A stretch of 64,000 nt of DNA. Origin: Ulota crispa (taxonomy: Eukaryota; Streptophyta; Bryopsida; Orthotrichales; Orthotrichaceae). Shown here one piece after another: positions 47,001 through 60,030 of this stretch. Under the pieces are notes generated by a model. It did not search any database, was not told the DNA's origin, and worked only from the letters and a program-made list of their open reading frames with translations. Positions within the stretch are counted from its first letter, which is position 1, and each line of letters starts with the position of its first letter. The stretch spans positions 4,870,471-4,934,470 of the forward strand of contig OY987247.1 in NCBI GenBank assembly GCA_963920765.1. The letters run 5' to 3'. A program made the translations under genes and the position numbers.

Positions 47001-47930
47001 CCCCTAAAGGTCCAACTGTCCCCGGGGATAAATGAATTTTGGGCATGTATCTGGAGCTAATCTAGTTTTTGTAATTTTTTTAAACTTTTATTGAAGGTGG
47101 AGAATTCCAAGACCTACTCGTGCATCTAATTTTTTCTTCATTTTGACATTTGACAAAGAAGTTATGCAAGAATTTCTGTAACCCAAGGGAGAGAGGGTAA
47201 TCCGGGCAACCCAAAAACTTCTTTAAAAATGGTGTTTTTTTAAAATAAAAAACTGAAATTGGTTCTTTAGACTTTTTTATATGTGGGAAGCTTTTAATCA
47301 TTCAAATTCAATCAATGAGATGAAAGTTATGAGAGGTTCTAGTTTGTGCGTAATTACAGATCCTGTACTCTAAAATAAACGTTGAAGTCCTTTATTTTCC
47401 ACAATTTTCAATATTTTGGAAAAAAAACTACACCTAAGGAAGTGAATTGTTTATTACAACATTATGACCGTTGGGATTTTCATTTTTCATTTTAATAATT
47501 AAATTCTTAACAATTTTGTGATTTGACTCATTCTCTACTTGTTTTTACTTACTTTTTTGTTCCCGTTTGTTGTATAGTTATAATTGATTTGAAAATTCTC
47601 CCACACATACCTAACGTGGTCTTCTACATGGAAAAAATAAACCTCAACTTTGTGTAGAGCAATTTTTTTCATGTAAGAGTGGTCAAAGGCTTTTGAATGT
47701 TTTGGACAACACGGAAAAAAATCTTTTCTTTTTGCTTTAGATGTAAATATCTCCCTTCACTCCATCTAGAATGACTTGATTTTTTTTTCCCACAAGTATT
47801 TCTTCTAGTCTAAGGCAAGAACCTACAGTTGGATTTGCAAAACAAATTTTATTTCCTACTTTTCTACTCATTCCCCCCAGTGATAATTTATAGTGACTTT
47901 CAAAGAAAAAAGGACTTGGGCCTTTAGGGA
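47001..47930. mobile_element. TTAA/CCC element, 930 bp
   Basis: Starts CCCCTAAAGGTCCAA and ends TTGGGCCTTTAGGGA, with TTAA directly on both sides. The inverted ends match at 13 of 15 positions. There is no coding capacity. It is the uninterrupted relative of 29276-31182, which lies in the opposite orientation. Confidence 0.85.
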
Positions 47931-48016
47931 TTAAGGTGGAAGGGTTTTTTTTTTTGGTTTTCTAAACCAATGGTTGTATAGCATTCTTTGAAAATGGTTT
48001 GGAGCTTGCAAGCTCT

Positions 48017-48022
<6 letters not shown>

Positions 48023-48061
<39 letters not shown>
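48023..48061. repeat. Poly(T) run of 39 bases
   Basis: An uninterrupted T run. It could be the poly(A) tail of a minus-strand retroposon, but no matching body is evident on the expected side. Confidence 0.85.
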
Positions 48062-50368
48062 CATTTTACAAGGGTGGAGCGACTTGCACTCACAAAATAC
48101 AAGTAGGGAAGGAAAAAATGGATAGAATGAGATACAATTGTCAACATGCTAATTTTCATCCATAAATTGTACTAATTTTGGTAAATTTCATCCAAACTCT
48201 AGCAAATTTGGTGTTGGCTTGGGGGAGGATTTGGTGATTTCATCCATATTTTTGCTATATTTTTTCTATCTTTTGGTAGCCGGCAGTGCCCATCTGAGGT
48301 TAAATTTAGGCAAATGTTTGCCAAAAAAAAGAACCTTGAGCTCCATCCCTATATTTGGTAGGAGTTGAGGGTGGCCCCTCTACATAGATTTTTGCAACAT
48401 CATGGCTATTAATCATGAAAATGAGGAGAAGCAGGCACAATCAACTTTTTGACAATGCCTTTGGATCTGTCTCATCATAAAATGATGACATCAATTCTCA
48501 ATTTGATAAGAATTTTATGAAAGCTTAGGTTACAATGTAATTTTTATTATTGCAAACTGGCATTTTTTGAAATGATCCCCCCCTTTTTCTATAGGCTTAA
48601 AGCTTGCCTTTTTTTTCTAGGCAATTGGGCATTTAATTGCCCAACAAAAAAACCATGCTCATACCTAAAATTTAAGCAATTTTGTAACAAACTACAAAGA
48701 TTTTGAGGCAACAAACCTTTTTCTAATGTAGGAAGATAAGAAATATTGGGATTGCAAATTTTTCATAATTTTATTTGCAAAACCAAAAAAATTGTGGATT
48801 TTGGGAGTCAAAAAATGCTTTGGACCCATTGCCAACCTCTAGACTTATGCATTTTTGATAATAGCGAGACTACTTTCCACTTGTTACTTTCTCCTTCACT
48901 TTGAAACATGTGGTATGACTTACGTGATCCCAACCTTGAAAAGGACAAAAGAACACATTCCAAAATACCTATGTGTGTTGGGACTGGAAATAATGCATCC
49001 TATTGGTTGGGTATGGACTTTCATCCTAGTGTGACTCAAGGGATGTTTGTGGCTATTATGTTGGAAAGATTTTGCACTGAAATCCAAGAAGTGAACTATT
49101 CTATTGTTTTAGAGATTTAAAAAATCAATAAGCAAGTATAAAACTAGGTACAAGTAATTGAACTTGGTGTTTTCAAGTGTGTACAACTGAAGTTCATCTC
49201 ACGTCTACATTGTGCAAGTTTATGGTTCCATGCAAGTTCTTGGTTTTGTTGGCTTGTAAAGGATAAGACTACATGAATCTTGAAAAAAGAATTTGGGGGT
49301 TTTTTTTTAGCAAAACGCTTATTGGGACTTAGATTTTCCATTTTTGTTACATCCAACTCTTAAGCATTTGTTGGTGCCATAATCTCCAAAAGATATTGCC
49401 ATGTGAATGTTTGAAGTCCAAAGTCCATCTTCACTCCAGAAACGTCGTTTGAAGATATCTATAAGAATCTAATTGGGATTAGTATTTTAGTGAAAACCAA
49501 GTAATTACATTTCCATATATGAAAAATTTGTCCACATAATTTCAATAAATCATGCTACTTTGTCACATACAATTTGAGTATTTTTAAGGAAATTAATGGA
49601 TTTGCACTCTTTACCATTTAAACCAACCGTCAAATGCTAGCTTGGGAGTTAGAGCTCAATCCCTTTGAGTGCCGGTGCCTTTTTGGTGGACAATGAATGT
49701 TCTAAAACGCTCACACAAAAGAGTTAATAAATGAAGGACTTTCCAATATATTTAGACATAAATTTTTTGAACTTATAACTATATAGTTTAATCATTGGTC
49801 TCTTCATGGTGTTTTTGCAAGGTTATGAATTAGTAGGTTCATTTAGAGATAGGAGACAAGAAAAAAACTTGCAAAAATAATATCTTGTTTTTAAAAAAAA
49901 TTTAAAACCTTTATTAATTGTTTGCTTCAAAAGCTCTAAATCTAAATGCTTCACCCTCTCTATACTCTTAAAGGTTTAGAGATATATGAAAGCATACACT
50001 TGATCCTTAATGGTTTCCAAAACAAAAAAAGGACTTCTAAACAATTTCTACACTTTCGAAAAGGATGATAGCTTTCCTTTTTCATCCAAAATATTGTTTA
50101 TAAATTCATGAACAACATGTCTACATCATTGAATTGAATTCATTTTTGTTGGGTGTTTTCTAATTGTATGTAGGATATTATTCCCAATTTTTAAAATTTT
50201 GAATATAGTGTAATAGTTTTGTAATTAAACAAAAATAGATTATCTATATTGAGTTGAATTAAGAAATTATCTATAGGCTACCACAATTATGTGATACTTG
50301 CACTAAAAAAACCTCTTTAGAAACCAAGCTCTTTGGTCTAAGTATGTTGTCTAAAGATTAAAGAGGCA
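48062..50368. other. Intergenic DNA with repeat fragments
   Basis: Apart from 48470-48660 (inverted copy of the repeat at 600-850) no bounded element or gene is recognised. A short frame at 48908-49120 has no family resemblance. Confidence 0.4.
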
Positions 50369-51274
50369 GTTCACACTACGTCCTATGTCCCATCTATGCA
50401 AGTCCCACCTCAATGCAAGATCCCAAATTATCTATATTCTTAAGTATGAGGATTTCCCTCATTGACTCCATGCCTTTTTCTAGAACCTTGTAGAATTGTT
50501 TGGTGGAAGTTGAAGCAATAAAGGATGCACCAAATATAAAGCACCAAATGCCCTTCAACCATGTGCTAGAAAACCAACAAAATGCCAAGTGCCCCCAACA
50601 AAGTATCAAAGAATAGCATTGTGATGAAGGCAAATACTAATTTTGGTTTAAAAAGAGGGTCAAAATGACAATGATGGTGCATCAAGGTTAGATTCTAAAC
50701 TAATTGTGAGATATTGATTTTTTGTAAAGTTGAATGTAGTATTACCCATACATGTCTAGCTTGCGCAAAGCGTGTGCTTTGTGTACTAGTAGGCTACTTA
50801 GGGCAAAAAGGACCACTAAACAAAACCATGAATACTTTATGCAAAAATATTGGTGGGACTTGAGTTGAAAGTTGAATCTAGCAAAGTTGTTGATCTAGAC
50901 CTTGAGTGAAGTCCCACCTTCTTTGGTAACTTCCAAAACATGTTGCCATGGAAGCAATTGGGATGTGAAACATGGGACTTTGGACATAACCTGAAGCACT
51001 AGGTCCCAACTTTTGGTTTTAGTCCAATCAAGTTCTTAAATTACAATATAATATTAGCAATTGGCGCTTGCTACGCTACATATTCACCATTAGAATTTTA
51101 TGAAGATTTTTATATGTTACATAGAAGGCAAAAGAAAAATTTCAGTAAATACGCAAATTGTATTTATGCGATATCACAAAAACAGGAGATGTGATTGTAT
51201 AGAGGTATATATGTGGTATCACAGAGGTCAGTGTGATTTTAATAGTGTGATGGGAAGTGGGACATAATGTGAAC
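50369..51274. mobile_element. TIR element GTTCACACTA, larger copy
   Basis: Begins GTTCACACTACGTCCTATGTC and ends GGGACATAATGTGAAC, matching the ends of 13180-13696. At about 906 bp it is longer; near 50980-51240 it carries an extra segment that resembles other dispersed repeats, so it probably holds a nested insertion. Confidence 0.6.
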
Positions 51275-52732
51275 CGCCCGTCAGTGCATGCTCACAATCA
51301 GCCTCATTTTATTGTAGGCACACCTTCAACATGTGTTATATACAAACAACAAACAGCATCATCTTACCATATTTCCACTGGGAAAAGTTGTTTGTTTTCC
51401 TTTATTTTTTATTTTTGGTGGTTTTCTTTATTGATTGTGTGCTTTTGTTTTCTTGCTTTTATCTTTTTTTGCTTTTTACTACTTTGGATTGGGAATGCAG
51501 CACTCATACCAAATCATAAGAGATCGGCAGTTGTCGGGCATTTTGAAGAAAAGTAAAAGGGCCAACTTTTGCCACACGATACTATTCCAATTGCACTTGA
51601 GCTTGTCCCAAACCTCACCATCATGTCTCCGGCAATCTAACCCCTAAGAGTAAGTTACATCATAGGGGGAATATGAAACTCACAAGGTAAAAAATTTCAA
51701 AACATTGTAGAGTGTTTGTACCCCGGTATAATTTAACTTTGAACCAACGTGGCGTATGGGTGTATTATATCTTAAATTTGTGAGGGTTATAATTTGTTCA
51801 AATGTGATTAATAATTCAAAATATATGGATGGTGGTAAGCAATAGTGAGAGTACTTGAACCCTGGTGTGAGGTTGAGGTCTTTTCTGATCCATGCTCACC
51901 CCTTGAAGGTTTTTTGTTTTTTTTGTTTTGTTGTTGTGTGTATGAGATCTCAACTGTGAAAGGTGAATTTATTGTTGCTTGGATTATGTTTTATTTCTCA
52001 CGTTTTCATCACCCCTAAGGTAGGAGGCTCATATTGCGTATGGTCATTTTGAACCGTCCATGTAGATTCCATCAAAATGGAAATGAGGTGGTTCCAAAAC
52101 CATCCACTTACAGTCATTGAATGCATGGGAGAAAAGTTGTAAGAGCCAATCATCCTCCTTGATTCCCCAAATCTCTTCACAACTTGCAAGTGAACGGTTT
52201 TTGAAAGGTCTAGGTACATAAATAGAGACCTATGACACATGCCCTTTGAAAATCCATAAGTAACTCAAAAATGTCTCAAAAAATATGCAATGACTTGCGT
52301 TACATTCCGCATCTCTTTTTCTTTGTCTGAAAAATGATCTAAAAATCCTCCCATCCACGGAAGACCCTGAAAAGGGTATGAGCCGTTAGATGGTCGGTTT
52401 ACAGCCCTCCTACCTTAGTGTAGATGTGGTCTTTGAGATTATTACCCAACCTCCTTCTAAAGACATTTCCACACTCACCCTTCTGCCGTTATTGACCACA
52501 ACAAAAGATTGAACATGGAGAGATTTTTTACAATCCCATGGTATTTTTATTTTTATTTGCGTGTTTTGGGTTAATTTAATGTATTTACTTTGATTTATGC
52601 TTGCAATTGCATTCTAAGAATGGTTTATTATTCTTGGAGAAAATAATAGAATTTAGAATCAAATTACAAAGCACAAAACCATAAGAAATTTCAAATAGGG
52701 GCACTATATGCACACTATTGATTCAGCAAATT
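51275..52732. other. Intergenic DNA without recognised genes
   Basis: Contains isolated motifs like the ends of the TTAA/CCC elements (TAACCCCTAAGAG near 51640, CACCCCTAAGG near 52012), but no matching right ends could be assigned. Confidence 0.35.
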
Positions 52733-52990
52733 TTTAAATTTGGTGTGTCTTTATCCTAGATTTCCTTTTTTAGGCATGATTTGTTGTGTTATTTGTCTTT
52801 TAATTTGCTATCAATTAATTTTATTTTGATTGTCCAATTTCCAAATCCATGTGTTATTTTGCTTACTTAAAGGATCTTTTTGCACACTTTCAAAGATAGT
52901 AATCACAAGTTCTAATTTCATATTAGGAAGACAATAGTAATATATTTGGTGAGTCATTTAGAGTGCATGATTGATGAAGCTCTAAGTTTA
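52733..52990 (+). repeat. Diverged single arm of the 1451-1949 palindrome
   Basis: Shares with the right palindrome arm the ordered blocks GATTGTCCAATTTCCAA, GTCTTTTAATTTGCTA-like, CTAATTTCATATT and TGATTGATGAAGCTC-like end. Sequence divergence is substantial, so this is an old copy of the arm as a single unit. Confidence 0.55.
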
Positions 52991-54443
52991 GTATTCTAAT
53001 GTTGAAATATTATGTAATGAGTATCTACTGTTTTAGATTTATATAAAATGCATGCTTTTGAGTACATGGTTGCTTTTGAATGATCTCACTTTACAACACA
53101 CCACTGACTTTCTGAAATTGCTACAACAGTATAACAATGTATTCTATTTTTTCAGTCATAGTGAAACAAATTTCTCCTTAGTTTAGATACATCTCAAGAT
53201 TGGCATTGAAACGATACATCCATTATAGGTGATCAAGATCAAGAATGAAATTTTCCGATTTATCTCGATTCAATTATTTTATGAGTGAACATTTTGGCCA
53301 AAGTAGTGATCGTTTTTGCGATAAAAATTCATAGGTCATTAAGATTGATTAAGACGTGCAATTAAATATGTGCAAACAAATTTGTTAGTAAGGACTTTTC
53401 ATCTAAAAAGTTTATAATTTCAAAATTTGTGAAATGGCTCTAAATTTGACATTGGTACTATATTAATACCTTTTGGATGAGGGCATACTTTTGGAAAAAC
53501 AAATTTATTTCAACTAAATTCTATAGATATGTGGTTTATTCATAATCATTGATGTTTGAATGATTTCATCACCACATTAAAATATGCTATTTGCAATGCC
53601 TCAAAAAATGATATGAATGCATGCATTATATATGACTAATTTGGACAATTTCATCCATGATGTTTAGTAGGTATTAAACATCCTATCGTTTTTTGTGCAT
53701 CTAAATATTGCAAGAGCCACCATAAATTTCTCAAATCCATAATGGAGGCATTGAAATTCAGATCTGCTTAAACAAACACGAATATAATATGATTCTTGAA
53801 GCTAAAGACCTCATAAAATCATATTAAATATTAAATGTCTCTTTCAGAATTTAATTTTTGTAAGCCTTACAGACAACAATGAAGAATCAGATGGGCTACT
53901 TTATAAATATAATTTAGGTTGAGACTTTGATATTAAAACAATAAACATTGAATGGGATGGTCTGTAATGAACATGCAAATGCAATGAATTGCTTCTATAT
54001 TTTTATTTGGAAAATGATTAAAATTTTGATTTAATAAACTGCAAAGTTTTGCTTAATTTTTATTTCAAAATTTTTATTTTTAAAAAGAGAACAAGATGAC
54101 CATAATACATCTTCTTAATAAATGCTTAAACTTCAAAGCATTAGACTCCAATACAGTGGTGCTTGATTAGTGTCAACATTTTGGGATGGGAAAAGTGTTG
54201 ATCTTATCCAAGCATTAATCATAAAGAAACCCTCCATTTGCAATATTTTCCCTAGTTCTAGTGGTTGTAACTTTGGAGGTGCTTTTCTACCCCTGTTTTT
54301 GATACACTAACAAAACACCTTTCTCACTGATGAGTCAAAATGGTCATTGATGAAAAAATAACATTGACCATATGCAAGCACTTGACCTCAACCAAGCTCA
54401 TAATACATGCTTTGGGAAAAAGGGGAGTGGGAGTGTGATCTTA
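52991..54443. other. AT-rich intergenic DNA
   Basis: I see no gene and no bounded repeat. Confidence 0.35.
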
Positions 54444-54777
54444 GGCCCAGTTCGGACTAGCAGCCGGCCGAAAATTTCTTGAACGTAATTGGTTGAAATT
54501 TGGCTTTCCTCTGCAGTTGGGTTCAAACTGCGAGTTTGTCTGGTACCTTTACATCCAACTTCACCAACCTCAGGACCAGCCTCGGGACCACCTTTATAGC
54601 CATGGCGGCAGCCAAGATAGTGAAGATTTGGGGCTTGCTCCAAGAGTGATACCAAACTTGTCCGATAGAGGCACACTCTTGGATGACGCAAGATTACATG
54701 GAAAGTTTCTGTCAGACGAACCATCGGCAGAGGTTCCAATTTTGCTACTTTGTCCTTCCGATAGTCTAAACCGGGCC
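54444..54777. mobile_element. PIF/Harbinger (Tourist-like) MITE with TTA duplication
   Basis: Starts GGCCCAGTTCGGACTAG and ends AGTCTAAACCGGGCC, with TTA immediately on both sides. About 15 of the first 20 terminal bases pair. TTA duplication and GGCC-GTTTG-like ends are hallmarks of PIF/Harbinger Tourist elements. It is 334 bp long and GC-richer than the surroundings; the open frames on both strands are incidental. Confidence 0.85.
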
Positions 54778-55446
54778 TTATCCAATAGTTGATGTTACAA
54801 AGGTTGACGCTAACCAAGCAACACTGTGACGGAAAAAAGCAGTGTTGGTTACAATTTGTTTTGTCCAATACTTGTTTGCAATTTGCAAGCCACCCCCACT
54901 CTCCAACTATCCCAACTTAACAAGCCTTAAATTTTAACAAACTTATTAGTCAAGTTCACCAAATGGGATTTATCTTTAAACTCAAAAAATCCTAACTACA
55001 ATGTAATGAATAAAGGAAGATGAAAAGATATTGTGATAGCAACATTATCTTTGAGCTCCAAGAGTAATGTAACTACTTAAGTTTTACAATCATTTCAACA
55101 TCAAATTGGCACTAGAATGCCCTTTTATGCTTAACACTTCCTTCAAAATTGATGGTTTGTAGTAAACATTCCCCTATGAACACAAGATTCCTCTCCCTTC
55201 CTAATAACCTTCAAATGTAAAGGTCACTAAGTATATTAAAACGTGATGATGATTCAAATATTCAATCAATCTATTTCAAGAGGGTATCAACAAAGAGTTT
55301 GGTTTACTATGGATAAAAATGTTACAAAAACATTCTTATGGAAAGTATGGTACTATATCCTACAATGCAATGAACATTTTCTATGAAAGATTCATTTGGT
55401 TCAAAAACAAGTTTTAGTAAATCAAACATTTACATGAAGTTTTTAA

Positions 55447-56043
55447 CCCATTAAGGTCTATGGTCAATTCTAGGGTGGGCAAGGCCTTTTCTAGTGTTTT
55501 GGAAAAACTCATACTAACAAAGAATATGAATGCGTACAAAATATCCAATTGTACAAATGGCAATGTCCTGTATGGTTTATAGATATGCATCATTTTTTAA
55601 TATTTGATTTTGTTTGCAAGTAGGTTTAAATGTGCTTGTATGCATTTTTGTACAAATAGAGTCGTATCTATGGTGGTAGATCATATTTCTTTATGGATTA
55701 TTCTTTCATGTTGTTTAATGGATCACGTGGCAATTCTTTAGGGTGACAATGGGTTTAGGGAAAACCTGGATTCTTGGGAACGCATACAAGTACCTGATCT
55801 TTACCAATTATGACCATCTTTCTACATTCATTCTTGTATATTGGTAGCTAGTACTTCTTGAGTTTTTCCAATACCTTGACCACATGACAACACAGCCAAA
55901 CCTAATTTTTGTTCCAAGCTATGGGGTTCCTAATTGCCTACACTTGTCCCCTTTGCCACATCCTCAAATTCCTTGACATGCTCTCCTTACCAACTAAAAA
56001 GAGTCAAAATCAACCAGAAACTGGTCAACCAAACTTTAATGGG
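55447..56043. mobile_element. TTAA/CCC MITE, 597 bp
   Basis: Starts CCCATTAAGGTCT after TTAA and ends AAACTTTAATGGG before TTAA. The ends match at 10 of 13 positions. No coding capacity. Confidence 0.75.
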
Positions 56044-56352
56044 TTAATATCCACCTTATAAAATTTTGTGCTATATAATTTTATTATATTTTTTGAAAAT
56101 GAAACAATTCTATGAAATCCTAACATCCATGTTTGAAATGAATTTATTTTGTTCAATGTGGTTCGTAGAATATAATGCATAAAAAGACAATTGAAAAACC
56201 ACCCTACTCAAGTGAAACATGCAACATGAGAGCAATGAAGTAGAAGATATGGACAAAGAGAATACATAAGTAAAAAGATAAAAACTATATTAAGACTGTT
56301 AGTCTATTAAACTACAATGCTCTACAAAGTCTGTTTTCATTTTAGTCCTTAA

Positions 56353-56585
56353 CCCTTAAACGACCAAGCAATCATAGTCCATAGTATGTACGTTGCTGTA
56401 TAACTTGCATTTGCTATCAACAAAGAGTTTTAATTTGGGATCTTAACTACCTCACTAGAATATCGTTGATCTATATTCTAACTTCTTTGTTGATCTCAAA
56501 TGTAATAAAGGTGTGGATGCATTCCAAATACAAGAAAATACATCATATTGTACTACTGACTACAGGTTGCTCAGACATTTAAGGG
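56353..56585. mobile_element. TTAA/CCC MITE, single copy of the hairpin family
   Basis: Starts CCCTTAAACGACCAAGCAA and ends TTGCTCAGACATTTAAGGG, TTAA on both sides. Internal blocks (TTGCATTTGCTA, TTGGGATCTTAACTA, TTCTTTGTTGATCTCAAAT, GCATTCCAAATACAAGAAAA) match the two copies at 28260-28713. Confidence 0.85.
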
Positions 56586-56999
56586 TTAAACACAAGACAT
56601 GATCCATCATGTCACCATTTCTTACCCTTAATTAGTCAAACGCGACCCATCAAGTCAATTAATCCATAAACCCATAAATATCAAACAGGACCAGTCAATT
56701 TACTTTAGCCCTTCAATCCTTAAAAGTCCTAACACCACCATTTGTGAGTACATTGCAAACCTTTGGATGTCTAAACCTTTGAATCGTTAAATGTCACAAG
56801 GTCACCATTTGTGATACATTGCAAACATTTGCATATTTAAGGATAAGGTAATCTATATTTATAATTAAATGTCATGGCGGTTATATCTGTGGTGGTCAGC
56901 CATTTGGATGATAACTACTTGAGGGATGAAAATTGAACCTTGTAACTAATATGTAATTGGAGCTAGGATTGAGGGCCGGGGGCTAGAGTTATGGGCTTG

Positions 57000-57330
57000 G
57001 GTCAAGAGCTAGGGTCGGGAGCTGGGGTAGTGGGATGGGGTTGGGAGCTGAAGTCAAGGTTGGAGTTGGAGGCTTGGATCACAAGCCTGGGTGGGGGATG
57101 GCATGGGTGGGCCATGGAAATGGATGGGCCATGGGAGATGGCATGGGCTATGTGGATGACGCGGGTCATGGGAAATATGGGGCCATGGGGGCATGGAGTC
57201 ATAGGGGACATGGGGACATGGCTCAAGACATGGGAATATGGGGACATGGGGTCATGGGGGGACATGGAGACATGGCTCAAGACATGGGAATATGGGGACA
57301 TGGAGTCATGGGGGGACATGGGATCATGAA
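57000..57330. repeat. GGGACATGG-type minisatellite
   Basis: G-rich purine repeat built of GGTTGGGAGCT-like and GGGACATGGGGTCATGG-like units. Two larger units of about 68 bases (ACATGGCTCAAGACATGGGA) repeat within 57210-57320. It is open in both strands because of its composition. Not a gene. Confidence 0.75.
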
Positions 57331-57822
57331 GGTCCATAAGGAAGGTTACAAATCTTCAAATCTCAAAACATTTTTTGTGACAATTCATTTTTAAAGGCAC
57401 ATCCATGTATGAGAATGTCTCTCACATGAACCCGTCGGTACAATGGGTATAGAAGACTTGTTAATTTGAACAAAACTGATTTTCATACTGTACTTATAAT
57501 CATGTATCATGTACATCAATAGGCATTCATGACGTTAGGCTACACTCTCCTATCCTTCACAAGCAAAGAAAACCTAACTGAGCTAAGCTATGCAATGGTG
57601 CAAGGACATCATAGCAACAAACAATTCATTCTCCAATTTCCTCAATGCACACAAACATCCATGGAGCATGTTTGACCTGAGCCTCATGTTTGGATAAAGA
57701 AGGATCACGAAGTTAAAAATAGCATATGCAACGTATAAAGAAAATGTCATAAGATATATACAATTGCGTCCAGATATTCTACAAATATTAACTGCAAATA
57801 GAACAAAAGAACTACAAAATAA

Positions 57823-58211
57823 GGGAATGACTAGGGGACACCCCCCCAGTTGCTACGTGGACACCCTTATAGCCCAACCTATTAAATTTGAAATTATTAT
57901 TATGTTGAAATATGAAATAAAATCAAAACAACATTTTAAGGCACATTTGTATTTACAAGCATTGCAAACATGTAATAAATATAACTCATTTGTGACATGG
58001 TCAAGAATTAAATAATCGCTCTCTTTGCTCCCTTCATTTACAAATTTAACTCTTGACCATGTCACAAATGAGACATATTTGTTGTATATTTGCAACACTT
58101 GTAGATGCAAATGTGCATTAAAATATTATTTGATTTTATTTCATATTTCAACGTAATAATAATCTCAAATTTAATAAGTTAGGGTATAGGGGTATCCCCA
58201 TAGTCATTCCC
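57823..58211. mobile_element. Foldback MITE GGGAATGACTAGGGG
   Basis: An inverted repeat over almost its entire 389 bases: GGGAATGACTAGGGG at the left, CCCCATAGTCATTCCC at the right, arms holding GCAAACATGTAATAAATATA and TCTTGACCATGTCACAAATG with complements. A half copy (one arm) is at 63020-63212. Confidence 0.8.
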
Positions 58212-58814
58212 AAAACTAAATACATAGAACACCGAGAACAACTCTACGAAGGCAATCCAACAACAAGCAGGCAGAGGACCTTAAAAATTCGTGAGTCTCA
58301 GACCTTGAAGAACAGATGATGAAAGAAAGAGGAAGTGATCAAACCTGGTAATGCAAATCACAATACAGAAACATTGACGACCCCGAGAAGTATTTAACAT
58401 AATGGCCAGTAATCAACAAAAGAAGTATAGCCATGACATATGATGCAGAAAAATCGACATAAAATTCCAAAACCTAATTCGATGCAGTACATATTTACTG
58501 CTGCAGACTACCTTCTGTCCACTCACATACTGCCACTTAAACCTTCGCATTTTAGAAGCACTCTTCCGTGCACATTGAACAAAGTTTGAAACCCTCGGAT
58601 ATTAACATACCTCAATCAACCGAGAAACTGATGGAAACAAATTTACCCGATCGATTCTCTTAGCAAAGCATTGTAACAAAGCTCATTAGTAAAACTTGTG
58701 TAATCGTCCTGAGCGGTGTACAACACTGTAAAGTTCACGTACTTTAAAATTACAAAAATGTTTGAAAGATTCTCTTAACAGTCCATTGTAAGACAACTCA
58801 CTAATACGACTTAA

Positions 58815-59054
58815 CCCTGAAGGGCCCTTGGGCCCTGGAGGGCCCTTGGGCCCTGGAGCTACGGTACCAAATACAGTGGCAACCAATATTCAGAAGTTTG
58901 AATTAGCTGGATATTAAGTGTTAGAACCATACATGTTGAAGGGTTGTATGATGATGGGTGCATAAAAAAAATTGAAAAGCATTCATAGCAGCTCAAATAC
59001 GTTTGTACATACGGCCATACATATGGCCGCAAAGTGTTTTTGTGACGTTCAGGG
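58815..59054. mobile_element. TTAA/CCC MITE with empty-site proof of the 4-bp duplication
   Basis: Starts CCCTGAAGGGCCC and ends GTTCAGGG, TTAA on both sides. The other array units read AATACGACTTACGCAACCG (about 59494 and 59690), that is, one tetramer where the filled unit has TTAA-element-TTAA. The insertion is therefore 240 bases plus a duplicated tetramer. A relative is at 29060-29271. Confidence 0.92.
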
Positions 59055-59083
59055 TTAAGCAACCGCCCTGAGTGGTGCACAAT

Positions 59084-59232
59084 CACTACAAGAAAACAGT
59101 GTCCAAATTGATTAGTCTTGTCTAAATTGACAAAAAAGTGTCCGAATTGACACAAGCAAACAAAAAAAACATCTGAATCGACACGTCTGAATCTACAAAA
59201 AATGACCAAATTGACAACATTTTCTTGTAGTG
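59084..59232. mobile_element. Short CACTA-type MITE with AAT duplication and empty site
   Basis: Starts CACTACAAGAAAA and ends TTTTCTTGTAGTG, flanked by AAT on both sides. The neighbouring units have GCACAATATTGTG uninterrupted with one AAT. At 149 bp it resembles 13434-13584. Interior: repeats of GTCCGAATTGACA. Confidence 0.95.
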
Positions 59233-60030
59233 AATATTGTGAAGTTCAAGAAGTTGAAGAAGTTCGAGATCAACAAAAATGTTTGAAGATCCTGATAATG
59301 CAAAAAAAAAAAACGGTACATGAAGAGTGAAGTATTTATCTCGTCATCATGCAAGAGCTTCAACATGCACATTGATTTATTAAAAAACTGTTTCTAGAAC
59401 CTGCTTCACCTTCTAACCTCCAAAAGTTGGGGGAAACCCTAACCATGATGATGCCCCGTGAGTTCTTAACAGATGATTATAAGACAACTCACTAATACGA
59501 CTTACGCAACCGCCCTGAATGGTGCACAATATTGTGGAGAGGTTCAAGAAGTTCGAGATTGACAAAATGTTTGAAAATCTTGACAATGCAAAAAAACAGT
59601 ACATGAAGAGAAGTATTTTATCTCGTCATCATGCAAGAGCTTCAACATGCACATTGATTTATTAAAAGACCATTGTAAAACAGCTCACTAATACGGCTTA
59701 CGCAACCGCATTGAGTAGTGCACAATATTGTGAAGTTCAAGAGGTTCAAGAAGTTCGAGATCAACAAAATGTTTGGTAATCCTGACAATGCAAAATAAAC
59801 GGTACATGAAGAATGAAGTATTATCTCGTATCATGCAAGAGCTTCAACATGCACATTTTCTACTAAAAAAACTATCTCCAGAACCTGCTCCACCTTCTAA
59901 CCTCCAAAAGCTGGGGGAAACCCTAACCATGATGATGCCCCGTGAATTCTCCATCTGTACAGAACTACAGATCACGCAATCACTCCCCTCCGTCCACGCT
60001 TCCTCATAGTGAGAGGCACCGGTCGTTCAT

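Larger units (their letters stand above)
58680..59960. repeat. Tandem array downstream of the small-protein gene
   Basis: Units of roughly 200-240 bases, four in all though the first is partial, carry CAACTCACTAATACGACTTA, GCAACCGCCCTGA, GGTGCACAATATTGTG, GTTCGAGATCAACAAAATG, CGTCATCATGCAAGAGC and GGGGGAAACCCTAACCATG. The left-most units are split by two transposons (58815-59054 and 59084-59232); the other units preserve the empty sites. Confidence 0.85.

Noticed and set aside
48023..48061. Poly(T) as the tail of a retroposed gene
   Set aside because: No intron-less gene copy or target duplication could be matched to it.
54398..54868. A 156-residue minus-strand frame
   Set aside because: It coincides with the Tourist-like MITE at 54444-54777 and has no protein similarity that I recognise.
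57000..57394. Overlapping frames of 110-119 residues on both strands
   Set aside because: Low-complexity GGGACATGG repeats with no family motif; open because of composition.
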